DNA of 64,000 nucleotides from Odontesthes bonariensis (GCF_027942865.1 NC_134527.1:1-64000); one strand, 5' to 3'; shown: positions 12,963-28,335, counted from the first letter of the stretch. The notes: generated by a model from the letters alone, not told the origin. Numbers and translations are program-made.

Positions 12963-15900
12963 AGAACCTGGTTTGGGTCCTTTATGAACTTAAGAATTAC
13001 AATAAGAACCTTAAAGAACCTGGTTTGGGTCCTTTATGAACTGAAGAATTACAATAAGAACCTTAAAGAACCCGGTTTGGGTCCTTTATGAACTGAAGAA
13101 TTACAATAAGAACCTTAAAGAACCTGGTTTGGGTCCTTTATGAACTGAAGAATTACAATAAGAACCTTAAAGAACCTGGTTTGGGTCGTTTATGAACTGA
13201 AGAATTACAATAAGAACCTTAAAGAACCCGGTTTGGGTCCTTTATGAACTGAAGAATTACAATAAGAAGCTTAAAGAACCTGGTTTGGGTCCTTTATGAA
13301 CTGAAGAATTACAATAAGAACCTTAAAGAACCTGGTTTGGGTCGTTTATGAACTGAAGAATTACAATAAGAACCTTAAAGAACCCGGTTTGGGTCCTTTA
13401 TGAACTGAAGAATTACAATAAGAACCTTAAAGAACCTGGTTTGGGTCGTTTATGAACTGAAGAATTACAATAAGAACCTTAAAGAACCCGGTTTGGGTCC
13501 TTTATGAACTGAAGAATTACAATAAGAACCTTAAAGAACCTGGTTTGGGTCCTTTATGAACTTAAGAATTACAATAAGAACCTTAAAGAACCCGGTTTGG
13601 GTCCTTTATGAACTGAAGAATTACTCTAAGAACCTTAAAGAACCTGGTTTGGGTCGTTTATGAACTGAAGAATTACAATAAGAACCTTAAAGAACCCGGT
13701 TTGGGTCCTTTATGAACTGAAGAATTACAATAAGAACCTTAAAGAACCTGGTTTGGGTCGTTTATGAACTGAAGAATTACAATAAGAACCTTAAAGAACC
13801 CGGTTTGGGTCCTTTATGAACTGAAGAATTACTCTAAGAACCTTAAAGAACCCAGTTTGGGTCCTTTATGAACTGAAGGATTACAATAAGAACCTTAAAG
13901 AACCTTAAAGAACCCGGTTTGGGTCCTTTATGAACTTAAGAATTACAATAAGAACCTTAAAGAACCTTAAAGAACCTGGTTTGGGTCCTTTATGAACTGA
14001 AGAATTACAATAAGAACCTTAAAGAACCTGGTTTGGGTCCTTTATGAACTGAAGAATTACAATAAGAACCTTAAAGAACCTGGTTTGGGTCCTTTATGAA
14101 CTGAAGGATTACAATAAGAACCTTAAAGAACCCGGTTTGGGTCCTTTATGAACTGAAGAATTACAATAAGAACCTTAAAGAACCCAGTTTGGGTCCTTTA
14201 TGAACTGAAGAATTACAATAAGAACCTTAAAGAACCTTAAAGAACCCGGTTTGGGTCCTTTATGAACTGAAGAATTACAATAAGAACCTTAAAGAACCCA
14301 GTTTGGGTCCTTTATGAACGGAAGGATTACAATAAGAACCTTAAAGAACCCGGTTTGGGTCCTTTATGAACTGAAGAATTACAATAAGAACCTTAAAGAA
14401 CCCGGTTTGGGTCCTTTATGAACTGAAGGATTACAATAAGAACCTTAAAGAACCCGGTTTGGGTCCTTTATGAACTGAAGAATTACAATAAGAACCTTAA
14501 AGAACCCGGTTTGGGTCCTTTATGAACTGAAGGATTACAATAAGAACCTTAAAGAACCCGGTTTGGGTCCTTTATGAACTGAAGAATTACAATAAGAACC
14601 TTAAAGAACCCGGTTTGGGTCCTTTATGAACTGAAGGATTACAATAAGAACCTTAAAGAACCCGGTTTGGGTCCTTTATGAACTGAAGAATTACTATAAG
14701 AACCTTAAAGAGCCCGGTTTGGGTCCTTTATGAACTGAAGGATTACTATAAGAACCTTAAAGAACCCGGTTTGGGTCCTTTATGAACTGAAGAATTACTA
14801 CAAGAACCTTAAAGAACCCGGTTTGGGTCCTTTATGAACTGAAGAATTACAATAAGAACCTTAAAGAACCCGGTTTGGGTCCTTTATGAACTGAAGAATT
14901 ACTATAAGAACCTTAAAGAGCCCGGTTTGGGTCCTTTATGAACTGAAGAATTACTATAAGAACCTTAAAGAACCCGGTTTGGGTCCTTTATGAACTGAAG
15001 AATTACTACAAGAACCTTAAAGAACCCGGTTTGGGTCCTTTATGAACTGAAGAATTACAATAAGAACCTTAAAGAACCCGGTTTGGGTCCTTTATGAACT
15101 GAAGGATTACAATAAGAACCTTAAAGAACCTGGTTTGGGTCCTTTATGAACTGAAGGATTACAATAAGAACCTTAAAGAACCCGGTTTGGGTCCTTTATG
15201 AACTGAAGAATTACAATAAGAACCTTAAAGAACCCGGTTTGGGTCCTTTATGAACTGAATAATTACAATAAGAACCTTAAAGAACCCAGTTTGGGTCCTT
15301 TATGAACTGAAGAATTACAATAAGAACCTTAAAGAGCCCGGTTTGGGTCCTTTATGAACTGAAGAATTACAATAAGAACCTTAAAGAACCCAGTTTGGGT
15401 CCTTTATGAACGGAAGGATTACAATAAGAACCTTAAAGAACCCGGTTTGGGTCCTTTATGAACTGAAGGATTACAATAAGATCCTTAAAGAACCCGGTTT
15501 GGGTCCTTTATGAACTGAAGGATTACAATAAGAACCTTAAAGAACCCGGTTTGGGTCCTTTATGAACTGAAGAATTACAATAAGAACCTTAAAGAACCCG
15601 GTTTGGGTCCTTTATGAACTGAAGGATTACAATAAGAACCTTAAAGAACCCGGTTTGGGTCCTTTATGAACTGAAGAATTACTATAAGAACCTTAAAGAG
15701 CCCGGTTTGGGTCCTTTATGAACTGAAGAATTACAATAAGAACCTTAAAGAACCCGGTTTGGGTCCTTTATGAACTGAAGAATTACTATAAGAACCTTAA
15801 AGAACCCGGTTTGGGTCCTTTATGAACTGAAGAATTACTACAAGAACCTTAAAGAACCCGGTTTGGGTCCTTTATGAACTGAAGAATTACAATAAGAACC

Positions 15901-18900
15901 TTAAAGAACCTGGTTTGGGTCCTTTATGAACTGAAGGATTACAATAAGAACCTTAAAGAACCCGGTTTGGGTCCTTTATGAACTGAAGAATTACAATAAG
16001 AACCTTAAAGAGCCCGGTTTGGGTCCTTTATGAACTGAAGAATTACTATAAGAACCTTAAAGAGCCCGGTTTGGGTCCTTTATGAACTGAAGAATTACTA
16101 CAAGAACCTTAAAGAACCCGGTTTGGGTCCTTTATGAACTGAAGAATTACAATAAGAACCTTAAAGAACCCGGTTTGGGTCCTTTATGAACTGAAGGATT
16201 ACAATAAGAACCTTAAAGAACCCGGTTTGGGTCCTTTATGAACTGAAGAATTACAATAAGAACCTTAAAGAACCCGGTTTGGGTCCTTTATGAACTGAAG
16301 AATTACTACAAGAACCTTAAAGAACCCGGTTTGGGTCCTTTATGAACTGAATGATTACAATAAGAACCTTAAAGAACCTGGTTTGGGTCCTTTATGAACT
16401 GAAGGATTACAATAAGAACCTTAAAGAACCCGGTTTGGGTCCTTTATGAACTGAAGAATTACAATAAGAACCTTAAAGAACCCGGTTTGTGTCCTTTATG
16501 AACTGAAGAATTACAATAAGAACCTTAAAGAACCCGGTTTGGGTCCTTTATGAACTGAATAATTACAATAAGAACCTTAAAGAACCCAGTTTGGGTCCTT
16601 TATGAACTGAAGAATTACAATAAGAACCTTAAAGAACCTTAAAGAACCCGGATTGGGTCCTTTATGAACTGAAGAATTACAATAAGAACCTTAAAGAACC
16701 CAGTTTGGGTCCTTTATGAACGGAAGGATTACAATAAGAACCTTAAAGAACCCGGTTTGGGTCCTTTATGAACTGAAGAATTACAATAAGAACCTTAAAG
16801 AACCCGGTTTGGGTCCTTTATGAACTGAAGGATTACAATAAGAACCTTAAAGAACCCGGTTTGGGTCCTTTATGAACTGAAGAATTACAATAAGAACCTT
16901 AAAGAACCCGGTTTGGGTCCTTTATGAACTGAAGAATTACTATAACAACCTTAAAGAACCCGGTTTGGGTCCTTTATGAACTGAAGAATTACAATAAGAA
17001 CCTTAAAGAACCCGGTTTGGGTCCTTTATGAACTGAAGGATTACAATAAGAACCTTAAAGAGCCCGGTTTGGGTCCTTTATGAACTGAAGAATTACTATA
17101 AGAACCTTAAAGAGCCCGGTTTGGGTCCTTTATGAACTGAAGAATTACTACAAGAACCTTAAAGAACCCGGTTTGGGTCCTTTATGAACTGAAGAATTAC
17201 AATAAGAACCTTAAAGAACCCGGTTTGGGTCCTTTATGAACTGAAGGATTACAATAAGAACCTTAAAGAACCCGGTTTGGGTCCTTTATGAACTGAAGAA
17301 TTACAATAAGAACCTTAAAGAACCCGGTTTGGGTCCTTTATGAACTGAAGAATTACTACAAGAACCTTAAAGAACCCGGTTTGGGTCCTTTATGAACTGA
17401 AGGATTACAATAAGAACCTTAAAGAACCCGGTTTGGGTCCTTTATGAACTGAAGAATTACAATAAGAACCTTAAAGAACCCGGTTTGGGTCCTTTATGAA
17501 CTGAAGGATTACAATAAGAACCTTAAAGAACCCGGTTTGGGTCCTTTATGAACTGAAGAATTACAATAAGAACCTTAAAGAACCCGGTTTGGGTCCTTTA
17601 TGAACTGAAGGATTACAATAAGAACCTTAAAGAACCCGGTTTGGGTCCTTTATGAACTGAAGAATTACTATAAGAACCTTAAAGAGCCCGGTTTGGGTCC
17701 TTTATGAACTGAAGAATTACTATAAGAACCTTAAAGAGCCCGGTTTGGGTCCTTTATGAACTGAAGAATTACTATAAGAACCTTAAAGAACCCGGTTTGG
17801 GTCCTTTATGAACTGAAGAATTACTACAAGAACCTTAAAGAACCCGGTTTGGGTCCTTTATGAACTGAAGAATTACAATAAGAACCTTAAAGAACCCGGT
17901 TTGGGTCCTTTATGAACTGAAGGATTACAATAAGAACCTTAAAGAACCTGGTTTGGGTCCTTTATGAACTGAAGGATTACAATAAGAACCTTAAAGAACC
18001 CGGTTTGGGTCCTTTATGAACTGAAGAATTACAATAAGAACCTTAAAGAACCCGGTTTGGGTCCTTTATGAACTGAATAATTACAATAAGAACCTTAAAG
18101 AACCCAGTTTGGGTCCTTTATGAACTGAAGAATTACAATAAGAACCTTAAAGAACCCGGTTTGGGTCCTTTATGAACTGAAGAATTACTATAAGAACCTT
18201 AAAGAACCCGGTTTGGGTCCTTTATGAACTGAAGAATTACTACAAGAACCTTAAAGAACCCGGTTTGGGTCCTTTATGAACTGAAGAATTACAATAAGAA
18301 CCTTAAAGAACCCGGTTTGGGTCCTTTATGAACTGAAGAATTACAATAAGAACCTTAAAGAACCTGGTTTGGGTCCTTTATGAACTGAAGGATTACAATA
18401 AGAACCTTAAAGAACCCGGTTTGGGTCCTTTATGAACTGAAGAATTACAATAAGAACCTTAAAGAGCCCGGTTTGGGTCCTTTATGAACTGAAGAATTAC
18501 TATAAGAACCTTAAAGAGCCCGGTTTGGGTCCTTTATGAACTGAAGAATTACTACAAGAACCTTAAAGAACCCGGTTTGGGTCCTTTATGAACTGAAGAA
18601 TTACAATAAGAACCTTAAAGAACCCGGTTTGGGTCCTTTATGAACTGAAGGATTACAATAAGAACCTTAAAGAACCCGGTTTGGGTCCTTTATGAACTGA
18701 AGAATTACAATAAGAACCTTAAAGAACCCGGTTTGGGTCCTTTATGAACTGAAGAATTACTACAAGAACCTTAAAGAACCCGGTTTGGGTCCTTTATGAA
18801 CTGAATAATTACAATAAGAACCTTAAAGAACCTGGTTTGGGTCCTTTATGAACTGAAGGATTACAATAAGAACCTTAAAGAACCCGGTTTGGGTCCTTTA

Positions 18901-21900
18901 TGAACTGAAGAATTACAATAAGAACCTTAAAGAACCCGGTTTGTGTCCTTTATGAACTGAAGAATTACAATAAGAACCTTAAAGAACCCGGTTTGGGTCC
19001 TTTATGAACTGAATAATTACAATAAGAACCTTAAAGAACCCAGTTTGGGTCCTTTATGAACTGAAGAATTACAATAAGAACCTTAAAGAACCTTAAAGAA
19101 CCCGGATTGGGTCCTTTATGAACTGAAGAATTACAATAAGAACCTTAAAAAACCCAGTTTGGGTCCTTTATGAACGGAAGGATTACAATAAGAACCTTAA
19201 AGAACCCGGTTTGGGTCCTTTATGAACTGAAGAATTACAATAAGAACCTTAAAGAACCCGGTTTGGGTCCTTTATGAACTGAAGGATTACAATAAGAACC
19301 TTAAAGAACCCGGTTTGGGTCCTTTATGAACTGAAGAATTACAATAAGAACCTTAAAGAACCCGGTTTGGGTCCTTTATGAACTGAAGAATTACTATAAC
19401 AACCTTAAAGAACCCGGTTTGGGTCCTTTATGAACTGAAGAATTACAATAAGAACCTTAAAGAACCCGGTTTGGGTCCTTTATGAACTGAAGGATTACAA
19501 TAAGAACCTTAAAGAGCCCGGTTTGGGTCCTTTATGAACTGAAGAATTACTATAAGAACCTTAAAGAACCCGGTTTGGGTCCTTTATGAACTGAAGAATT
19601 ACTACAAGAACCTTAAAGAACCCGGTTTGGGTCCTTTATGAACTGAAGAATTACTACAAGAACCTTAAAGAACCCGGTTTGGGTCCTTTATGAACTGAAG
19701 AATTACAATAAGAACCTTAAAGAACCCGGTTTGGGTCCTTTATGAACTGAAGAATTACAATAAGAACCTTAAAGAACCTGGTTTGGGTCCTTTATGAACT
19801 GAAGGATTACAATAAGAACCTTAAAGAACCCGGTTTGGGTCCTTTATGAACTGAAGAATTACAATAAGAACCTTAAAGAGCCCGGTTTGGGTCCTTTATG
19901 AACTGAAGAATTACTATAAGAACCTTAAAGAGCCCGGTTTGGGTCCTTTATGAACTGAAGAATTACTACAAGAACCTTAAAGAACCCGGTTTGGGTCCTT
20001 TATGAACTGAAGAATTACAATAAGAACCTTAAAGAACCCGGTTTGGGTCCTTTATGAACTGAAGGATTACAATAAGAACCTTAAAGAACCCGGTTTGGGT
20101 CCTTTATGAACTGAAGAATTACAATAAGAACCTTAAAGAACCCGGTTTGGGTCCTTTATGAACTGAAGAATTACTACAAGAACCTTAAAGAACCCGGTTT
20201 GGGTCCTTTATGAACTGAATAATTACAATAAGAACCTTAAAGAACCTGGTTTGGGTCCTTTATGAACTGAAGGATTACAATAAGAACCTTAAAGAACCCG
20301 GTTTGGGTCCTTTATGAACTGAAGAATTACAATAAGAACCTTAAAGAACCCGGTTTGTGTCCTTTATGAACTGAAGAATTACAATAAGAACCTTAAAGAA
20401 CCCGGTTTGGGTCCTTTATGAACTGAATAATTACAATAAGAACCTTAAAGAACCCAGTTTGGGTCCTTTATGAACTGAAGAATTACAATAAGAACCTTAA
20501 AGAACCTTAAAGAACCCGGATTGGGTCCTTTATGAACTGAAGAATTACAATAAGAACCTTAAAGAACCCAGTTTGGGTCCTTTATGAACGGAAGGATTAC
20601 AATAAGAACCTTAAAGAACCCGGTTTGGGTCCTTTATGAACTGAAGAATTACAATAAGAACCTTAAAGAACCCGGTTTGGGTCCTTTATGAACTGAAGGA
20701 TTACAATAAGAACCTTAAAGAACCCGGTTTGGGTCCTTTATGAACTGAAGAATTACAATAAGAACCTTAAAGAACCCGGTTTGGGTCCTTTATGAACTGA
20801 AGAATTACTATAACAACCTTAAAGAACCCGGTTTGGGTCCTTTATGAACTGAAGAATTACAATAAGAACCTTAAAGAACCCGGTTTGGGTCCTTTATGAA
20901 CTGAAGGATTACAATAAGAACCTTAAAGAGCCCGGTTTGGGTCCTTTATGAACTGAAGAATTACTATAAGAACCTTAAAGAGCCCGGTTTGGGTCCTTTA
21001 TGAACTGAAGAATTACTACAAGAACCTTAAAGAACCCGGTTTGGGTCCTTTATGAACTGAAGAATTACAATAAGAACCTTAAAGAACCCGGTTTGGGTCC
21101 TTTATGAACTGAAGGATTACAATAAGAACCTTAAAGAACCCGGTTTGGGTCCTTTATGAACTGAAGAATTACAATAAGAACCTTAAAGAACCCGGTTTGG
21201 GTCCTTTATGAACTGAAGAATTACTACAAGAACCTTAAAGAACCCGGTTTGGGTCCTTTATGAACTGAATAATTACAATAAGAACCTTAAAGAACCCGGT
21301 TTGGGTCCTTTATGAACTGAAGAATTACAATAAGAACCTTAAAGAACCCGGTTTGGGTCCTTTATGAACTGAAGGATTACAATAAGAACCTTAAAGAACC
21401 CGGTTTGGGTCCTTTATGAACTGAAGGATTACAATAAGAACCTTAAAGAACCCGGTTTGGGTCCTTTATGAACTGAAGAATTACAATAAGAACCTTAAAG
21501 AACCCGGTTTGGGTCCTTTATGAACTGAATAATTACAATAAGAACCTTAAAGAACCCAGTTTGGGTCCTTTATGAACTGAAGAATTACAATAAGAACCTT
21601 AAAGAACCTTAAAGAACCCGGATTGGGTCCTTTATGAACTGAAGAATTACAATAAGAACCTTAAAGAACCCAGTTTGGGTCCTTTATGAACGGAAGGATT
21701 ACAATAAGAACCTTAAAGAACCCGGTTTGGGTCCTTTATGAACTGAAGAATTACAATAAGAACCTTAAAGAACCCGGTTTGGGTCCTTTATGAACTGAAG
21801 GATTACAATAAGAACCTTAAAGAACCCGGTTTGGGTCCTTTATGAACTGAAGAATTACAATAAGAACCTTAAAGAACCCGGTTTGGGTCCTTTATGAACT

Positions 21901-24900
21901 GAAGAATTACTATAACAACCTTAAAGAACCCGGTTTGGGTCCTTTATGAACTGAAGAATTACAATAAGAACCTTAAAGAACCCGGTTTGGGTCCTTTATG
22001 AACTGAAGGATTACAATAAGAACCTTAAAGAACCCGGTTTGGGTCCTTTATGAACTGAAGAATTACAATAAGAACCTTAAAGAACCCGGTTTGGGTCCTT
22101 TATGAACTGAAGAATTACTACAAGAACCTTAAAGAACCCGGTTTGGGTCCTTTATGAACTGAATGATTACAATAAGAACCTTAAAGAACCTGGTTTGGGT
22201 CCTTTATGAACTGAAGGATTACAATAAGAACCTTAAAGAACCCGGTTTGGGTCCTTTATGAACTGAAGAATTACAATAAGAACCTTAAAGAACCCGGTTT
22301 GTGTCCTTTATGAACTGAAGAATTACAATAAGAACCTTAAAGAACCCGGTTTGGGTCCTTTATGAACTGAATAATTACAATAAGAACCTTAAAGAACCCA
22401 GTTTGGGTCCTTTATGAACTGAAGAATTACAATAAGAACCTTAAAGAACCTTAAAGAACCCGGATTGGGTCCTTTATGAACTGAAGAATTACAATAAGAA
22501 CCTTAAAGAACCCAGTTTGGGTCCTTTATGAACGGAAGGATTACAATAAGAACCTTAAAGAACCCGGTTTGGGTCCTTTATGAACTGAAGAATTACAATA
22601 AGAACCTTAAAGAACCCGGTTTGGGTCCTTTATGAACTGAAGGATTACAATAAGAACCTTAAAGAACCCGGTTTGGGTCCTTTATGAACTGAAGAATTAC
22701 AATAAGAACCTTAAAGAACCCGGTTTGGGTCCTTTATGAACTGAAGAATTACTATAACAACCTTAAAGAACCCGGTTTGGGTCCTTTATGAACTGAAGAA
22801 TTACAATAAGAACCTTAAAGAACCCGGTTTGGGTCCTTTATGAACTGAAGGATTACAATAAGAACCTTAAAGAGCCCGGTTTGGGTCCTTTATGAACTGA
22901 AGAATTACTATAAGAACCTTAAAGAGCCCGGTTTGGGTCCTTTATGAACTGAAGAATTACTACAAGAACCTTAAAGAACCCGGTTTGGGTCCTTTATGAA
23001 CTGAAGAATTACAATAAGAACCTTAAAGAACCCGGTTTGGGTCCTTTATGAACTGAAGGATTACAATAAGAACCTTAAAGAACCCGGTTTGGGTCCTTTA
23101 TGAACTGAAGAATTACAATAAGAACCTTAAAGAACCCGGTTTGGGTCCTTTATGAACTGAAGAATTACTACAAGAACCTTAAAGAACCCGGTTTGGGTCC
23201 TTTATGAACTGAAGGATTACAATAAGAACCTTAAAGAACCCGGTTTGGGTCCTTTATGAACTGAAGAATTACAATAAGAACCTTAAAGAACCCGGTTTGG
23301 GTCCTTTATGAACTGAAGGATTACAATAAGAACCTTAAAGAACCCGGTTTGGGTCCTTTATGAACTGAAGAATTACAATAAGAACCTTAAAGAACCCGGT
23401 TTGGGTCCTTTATGAACTGAAGGATTACAATAAGAACCTTAAAGAACCCGGTTTGGGTCCTTTATGAACTGAAGAATTACTATAAGAACCTTAAAGAGCC
23501 CGGTTTGGGTCCTTTATGAACTGAAGAATTACTATAAGAACCTTAAAGAGCCCGGTTTGGGTCCTTTATGAACTGAAGAATTACTATAAGAACCTTAAAG
23601 AACCCGGTTTGGGTCCTTTATGAACTGAAGAATTACTACAAGAACCTTAAAGAACCCGGTTTGGGTCCTTTATGAACTGAAGAATTACAATAAGAACCTT
23701 AAAGAACCCGGTTTGGGTCCTTTATGAACTGAAGGATTACAATAAGAACCTTAAAGAACCTGGTTTGGGTCCTTTATGAACTGAAGGATTACAATAAGAA
23801 CCTTAAAGAACCCGGTTTGGGTCCTTTATGAACTGAAGAATTACAATAAGAACCTTAAAGAACCCGGTTTGGGTCCTTTATGAACTGAATAATTACAATA
23901 AGAACCTTAAAGAACCCAGTTTGGGTCCTTTATGAACTGAAGAATTACAATAAGAACCTTAAAGAACCCGGTTTGGGTCCTTTATGAACTGAAGAATTAC
24001 TATAAGAACCTTAAAGAACCCGGTTTGGGTCCTTTATGAACTGAAGAATTACTACAAGAACCTTAAAGAACCCGGTTTGGGTCCTTTATGAACTGAAGAA
24101 TTACAATAAGAACCTTAAAGAACCCGGTTTGGGTCCTTTATGAACTGAAGAATTACAATAAGAACCTTAAAGAACCTGGTTTGGGTCCTTTATGAACTGA
24201 AGGATTACAATAAGAACCTTAAAGAACCCGGTTTGGGTCCTTTATGAACTGAAGAATTACAATAAGAACCTTAAAGAGCCCGGTTTGGGTCCTTTATGAA
24301 CTGAAGAATTACTATAAGAACCTTAAAGAGCCCGGTTTGGGTCCTTTATGAACTGAAGAATTACTACAAGAACCTTAAAGAACCCGGTTTGGGTCCTTTA
24401 TGAACTGAAGAATTACAATAAGAACCTTAAAGAACCCGGTTTGGGTCCTTTATGAACTGAAGGATTACAATAAGAACCTTAAAGAACCCGGTTTGGGTCC
24501 TTTATGAACTGAAGAATTACAATAAGAACCTTAAAGAACCCGGTTTGGGTCCTTTATGAACTGAAGAATTACTACAAGAACCTTAAAGAACCCGGTTTGG
24601 GTCCTTTATGAACTGAATAATTACAATAAGAACCTTAAAGAACCTGGTTTGGGTCCTTTATGAACTGAAGGATTACAATAAGAACCTTAAAGAACCCGGT
24701 TTGGGTCCTTTATGAACTGAAGAATTACAATAAGAACCTTAAAGAACCCGGTTTGTGTCCTTTATGAACTGAAGAATTACAATAAGAACCTTAAAGAACC
24801 CGGTTTGGGTCCTTTATGAACTGAATAATTACAATAAGAACCTTAAAGAACCCAGTTTGGGTCCTTTATGAACTGAAGAATTACAATAAGAACCTTAAAG

Positions 24901-27900
24901 AACCTTAAAGAACCCGGATTGGGTCCTTTATGAACTGAAGAATTACAATAAGAACCTTAAAGAACCCAGTTTGGGTCCTTTATGAACGGAAGGATTACAA
25001 TAAGAACCTTAAAGAACCCGGTTTGGGTCCTTTATGAACTGAAGAATTACAATAAGAACCTTAAAGAACCCGGTTTGGGTCCTTTATGAACTGAAGGATT
25101 ACAATAAGAACCTTAAAGAACCCGGTTTGGGTCCTTTATGAACTGAAGAATTACAATAAGAACCTTAAAGAACCCGGTTTGGGTCCTTTATGAACTGAAG
25201 AATTACTATAACAACCTTAAAGAACCCGGTTTGGGTCCTTTATGAACTGAAGAATTACAATAAGAACCTTAAAGAACCCGGTTTGGGTCCTTTATGAACT
25301 GAAGGATTACAATAAGAACCTTAAAGAGCCCGGTTTGGGTCCTTTATGAACTGAAGAATTACTATAAGAACCTTAAAGAGCCCGGTTTGGGTCCTTTATG
25401 AACTGAAGAATTACTACAAGAACCTTAAAGAACCCGGTTTGGGTCCTTTATGAACTGAAGAATTACTACAAGAACCTTAAAGAACCCGGTTTGGGTCCTT
25501 TATGAACTGAAGAATTACAATAAGAACCTTAAAGAACCCGGTTTGGGTCCTTTATGAACTGAAGAATTACAATAAGAACCTTAAAGAACCTGGTTTGGGT
25601 CCTTTATGAACTGAAGGATTACAATAAGAACCTTAAAGAACCCGGTTTGGGTCCTTTATGAACTGAAGAATTACAATAAGAACCTTAAAGAGCCCGGTTT
25701 GGGTCCTTTATGAACTGAAGAATTACTATAAGAACCTTAAAGAGCCCGGTTTGGGTCCTTTATGAACTGAAGAATTACTACAAGAACCTTAAAGAACCCG
25801 GTTTGGGTCCTTTATGAACTGAAGAATTACAATAAGAACCTTAAAGAACCCGGTTTGGGTCCTTTATGAACTGAAGGATTACAATAAGAACCTTAAAGAA
25901 CCCGGTTTGGGTCCTTTATGAACTGAAGAATTACAATAAGAACCTTAAAGAACCCGGTTTGGGTCCTTTATGAACTGAAGAATTACTACAAGAACCTTAA
26001 AGAACCCGGTTTGGGTCCTTTATGAACTGAATAATTACAATAAGAACCTTAAAGAACCTGGTTTGGGTCCTTTATGAACTGAAGGATTACAATAAGAACC
26101 TTAAAGAACCCGGTTTGGGTCCTTTATGAACTGAAGAATTACAATAAGAACCTTAAAGAACCCGGTTTGTGTCCTTTATGAACTGAAGAATTACAATAAG
26201 AACCTTAAAGAACCCGGTTTGGGTCCTTTATGAACTGAATAATTACAATAAGAACCTTAAAGAACCCAGTTTGGGTCCTTTATGAACTGAAGAATTACAA
26301 TAAGAACCTTAAAGAACCTTAAAGAACCCGGATTGGGTCCTTTATGAACTGAAGAATTACAATAAGAACCTTAAAGAACCCAGTTTGGGTCCTTTATGAA
26401 CGGAAGGATTACAATAAGAACCTTAAAGAACCCGGTTTGGGTCCTTTATGAACTGAAGAATTACAATAAGAACCTTAAAGAACCCGGTTTGGGTCCTTTA
26501 TGAACTGAAGGATTACAATAAGAACCTTAAAGAACCCGGTTTGGGTCCTTTATGAACTGAAGAATTACAATAAGAACCTTAAAGAACCCGGTTTGGGTCC
26601 TTTATGAACTGAAGAATTACTATAACAACCTTAAAGAACCCGGTTTGGGTCCTTTATGAACTGAAGAATTACAATAAGAACCTTAAAGAACCCGGTTTGG
26701 GTCCTTTATGAACTGAAGGATTACAATAAGAACCTTAAAGAGCCCGGTTTGGGTCCTTTATGAACTGAAGAATTACTATAAGAACCTTAAAGAGCCCGGT
26801 TTGGGTCCTTTATGAACTGAAGAATTACTACAAGAACCTTAAAGAACCCGGTTTGGGTCCTTTATGAACTGAAGAATTACAATAAGAACCTTAAAGAACC
26901 CGGTTTGGGTCCTTTATGAACTGAAGGATTACAATAAGAACCTTAAAGAACCCGGTTTGGGTCCTTTATGAACTGAAGAATTACAATAAGAACCTTAAAG
27001 AACCCGGTTTGGGTCCTTTATGAACTGAAGAATTACTACAAGAACCTTAAAGAACCCGGTTTGGGTCCTTTATGAACTGAATAATTACAATAAGAACCTT
27101 AAAGAACCCGGTTTGGGTCCTTTATGAACTGAAGAATTACAATAAGAACCTTAAAGAACCCGGTTTGGGTCCTTTATGAACTGAAGGATTACAATAAGAA
27201 CCTTAAAGAACCCGGTTTGGGTCCTTTATGAACTGAAGGATTACAATAAGAACCTTAAAGAACCCGGTTTGGGTCCTTTATGAACTGAAGAATTACAATA
27301 AGAACCTTAAAGAACCCGGTTTGGGTCCTTTATGAACTGAATAATTACAATAAGAACCTTAAAGAACCCAGTTTGGGTCCTTTATGAACTGAAGAATTAC
27401 AATAAGAACCTTAAAGAACCTTAAAGAACCCGGATTGGGTCCTTTATGAACTGAAGAATTACAATAAGAACCTTAAAGAACCCAGTTTGGGTCCTTTATG
27501 AACGGAAGGATTACAATAAGAACCTTAAAGAACCCGGTTTGGGTCCTTTATGAACTGAAGAATTACAATAAGAACCTTAAAGAACCCGGTTTGGGTCCTT
27601 TATGAACTGAAGGATTACAATAAGAACCTTAAAGAACCCGGTTTGGGTCCTTTATGAACTGAAGAATTACAATAAGAACCTTAAAGAACCCGGTTTGGGT
27701 CCTTTATGAACTGAAGAATTACTATAACAACCTTAAAGAACCCGGTTTGGGTCCTTTATGAACTGAAGAATTACAATAAGAACCTTAAAGAACCCGGTTT
27801 GGGTCCTTTATGAACTGAAGGATTACAATAAGAACCTTAAAGAACCCGGTTTGGGTCCTTTATGAACTGAAGGATTACAATAAGAACCTTAAAGAACCCG

Positions 27901-28335
27901 GTTTGGGTCCTTTATGAACTGAAGAATTACTATAACAACCTTAAAGAACCCGGTTTGGGTCCTTTATGAACTGAAGAATTACAATAAGAACCTTAAAGAA
28001 CCTGGTTTGGGTCCTTTATGAACTGAAGGATTACAATAAGAACCTTAAAGAACCCGGTTTGGGTCCTTTATGAACTGAAGAATTACAATAAGAACCTTAA
28101 AGAGCCCGGTTTGGGTCCTTTATGAACTGAAGAATTACTATAAGAACCTTAAAGAACCTTAAAGAACCCGGTTTGGGTCCTTTATGAACTGAAGAATTAC
28201 AATAAGAACCTTAAAGAACCCGGTTTGGGTCCTTTATGAACTGAAGGATTACAATAAGAACCTTAAAGAACCCGGTTTGGGTCCTTTATGAACTGAAGAA
28301 TTACAATAAGAACCTTAAAGAACCCGGTTTGGGTC
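12963..28335. repeat. 52-bp satellite array with higher-order structure
   Basis: About 15.4 kb of a 52-bp unit built from AAGAACCTTAAAGAACCCGG, TTTGGGTCCTTTATGAACTG and AAGAATTACAAT. Positions 780 bp apart (15 units) stay in register. Variant monomers recur in fixed order: GAAGGATTAC, ATTACTACAAG, AAAGAGCCC, GAATAATTAC, GTTTGTGTCC, CTATAACAACC, and a marked trio with a 10-bp CCTTAAAGAA insertion, CCCGGATTGGG, then GAACGGAAGG. Another block of the same unit lies at 11,945-12,083. No gene is seen inside. Confidence 0.97.
16140..27870. repeat. Two tandem copies of a 5.8-kb higher-order satellite block
   Basis: The rare marker CCCGGATTGGG occurs with its G-ATTGGG start at 16,651, 19,105, 20,519, 21,621, 22,463, 24,917, 26,331 and 27,433. 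The intervals are 2454, 1414, 1102, 842, 2454, 1414 and 1102. Markers four apart are therefore always exactly 5,812 bp apart. Other variant monomers, such as GTTTGTGTCC at 18,941 and 24,753, keep the same offset. Correspondence breaks near 16,100 on the left and near 27,870 on the right. Confidence 0.9.
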
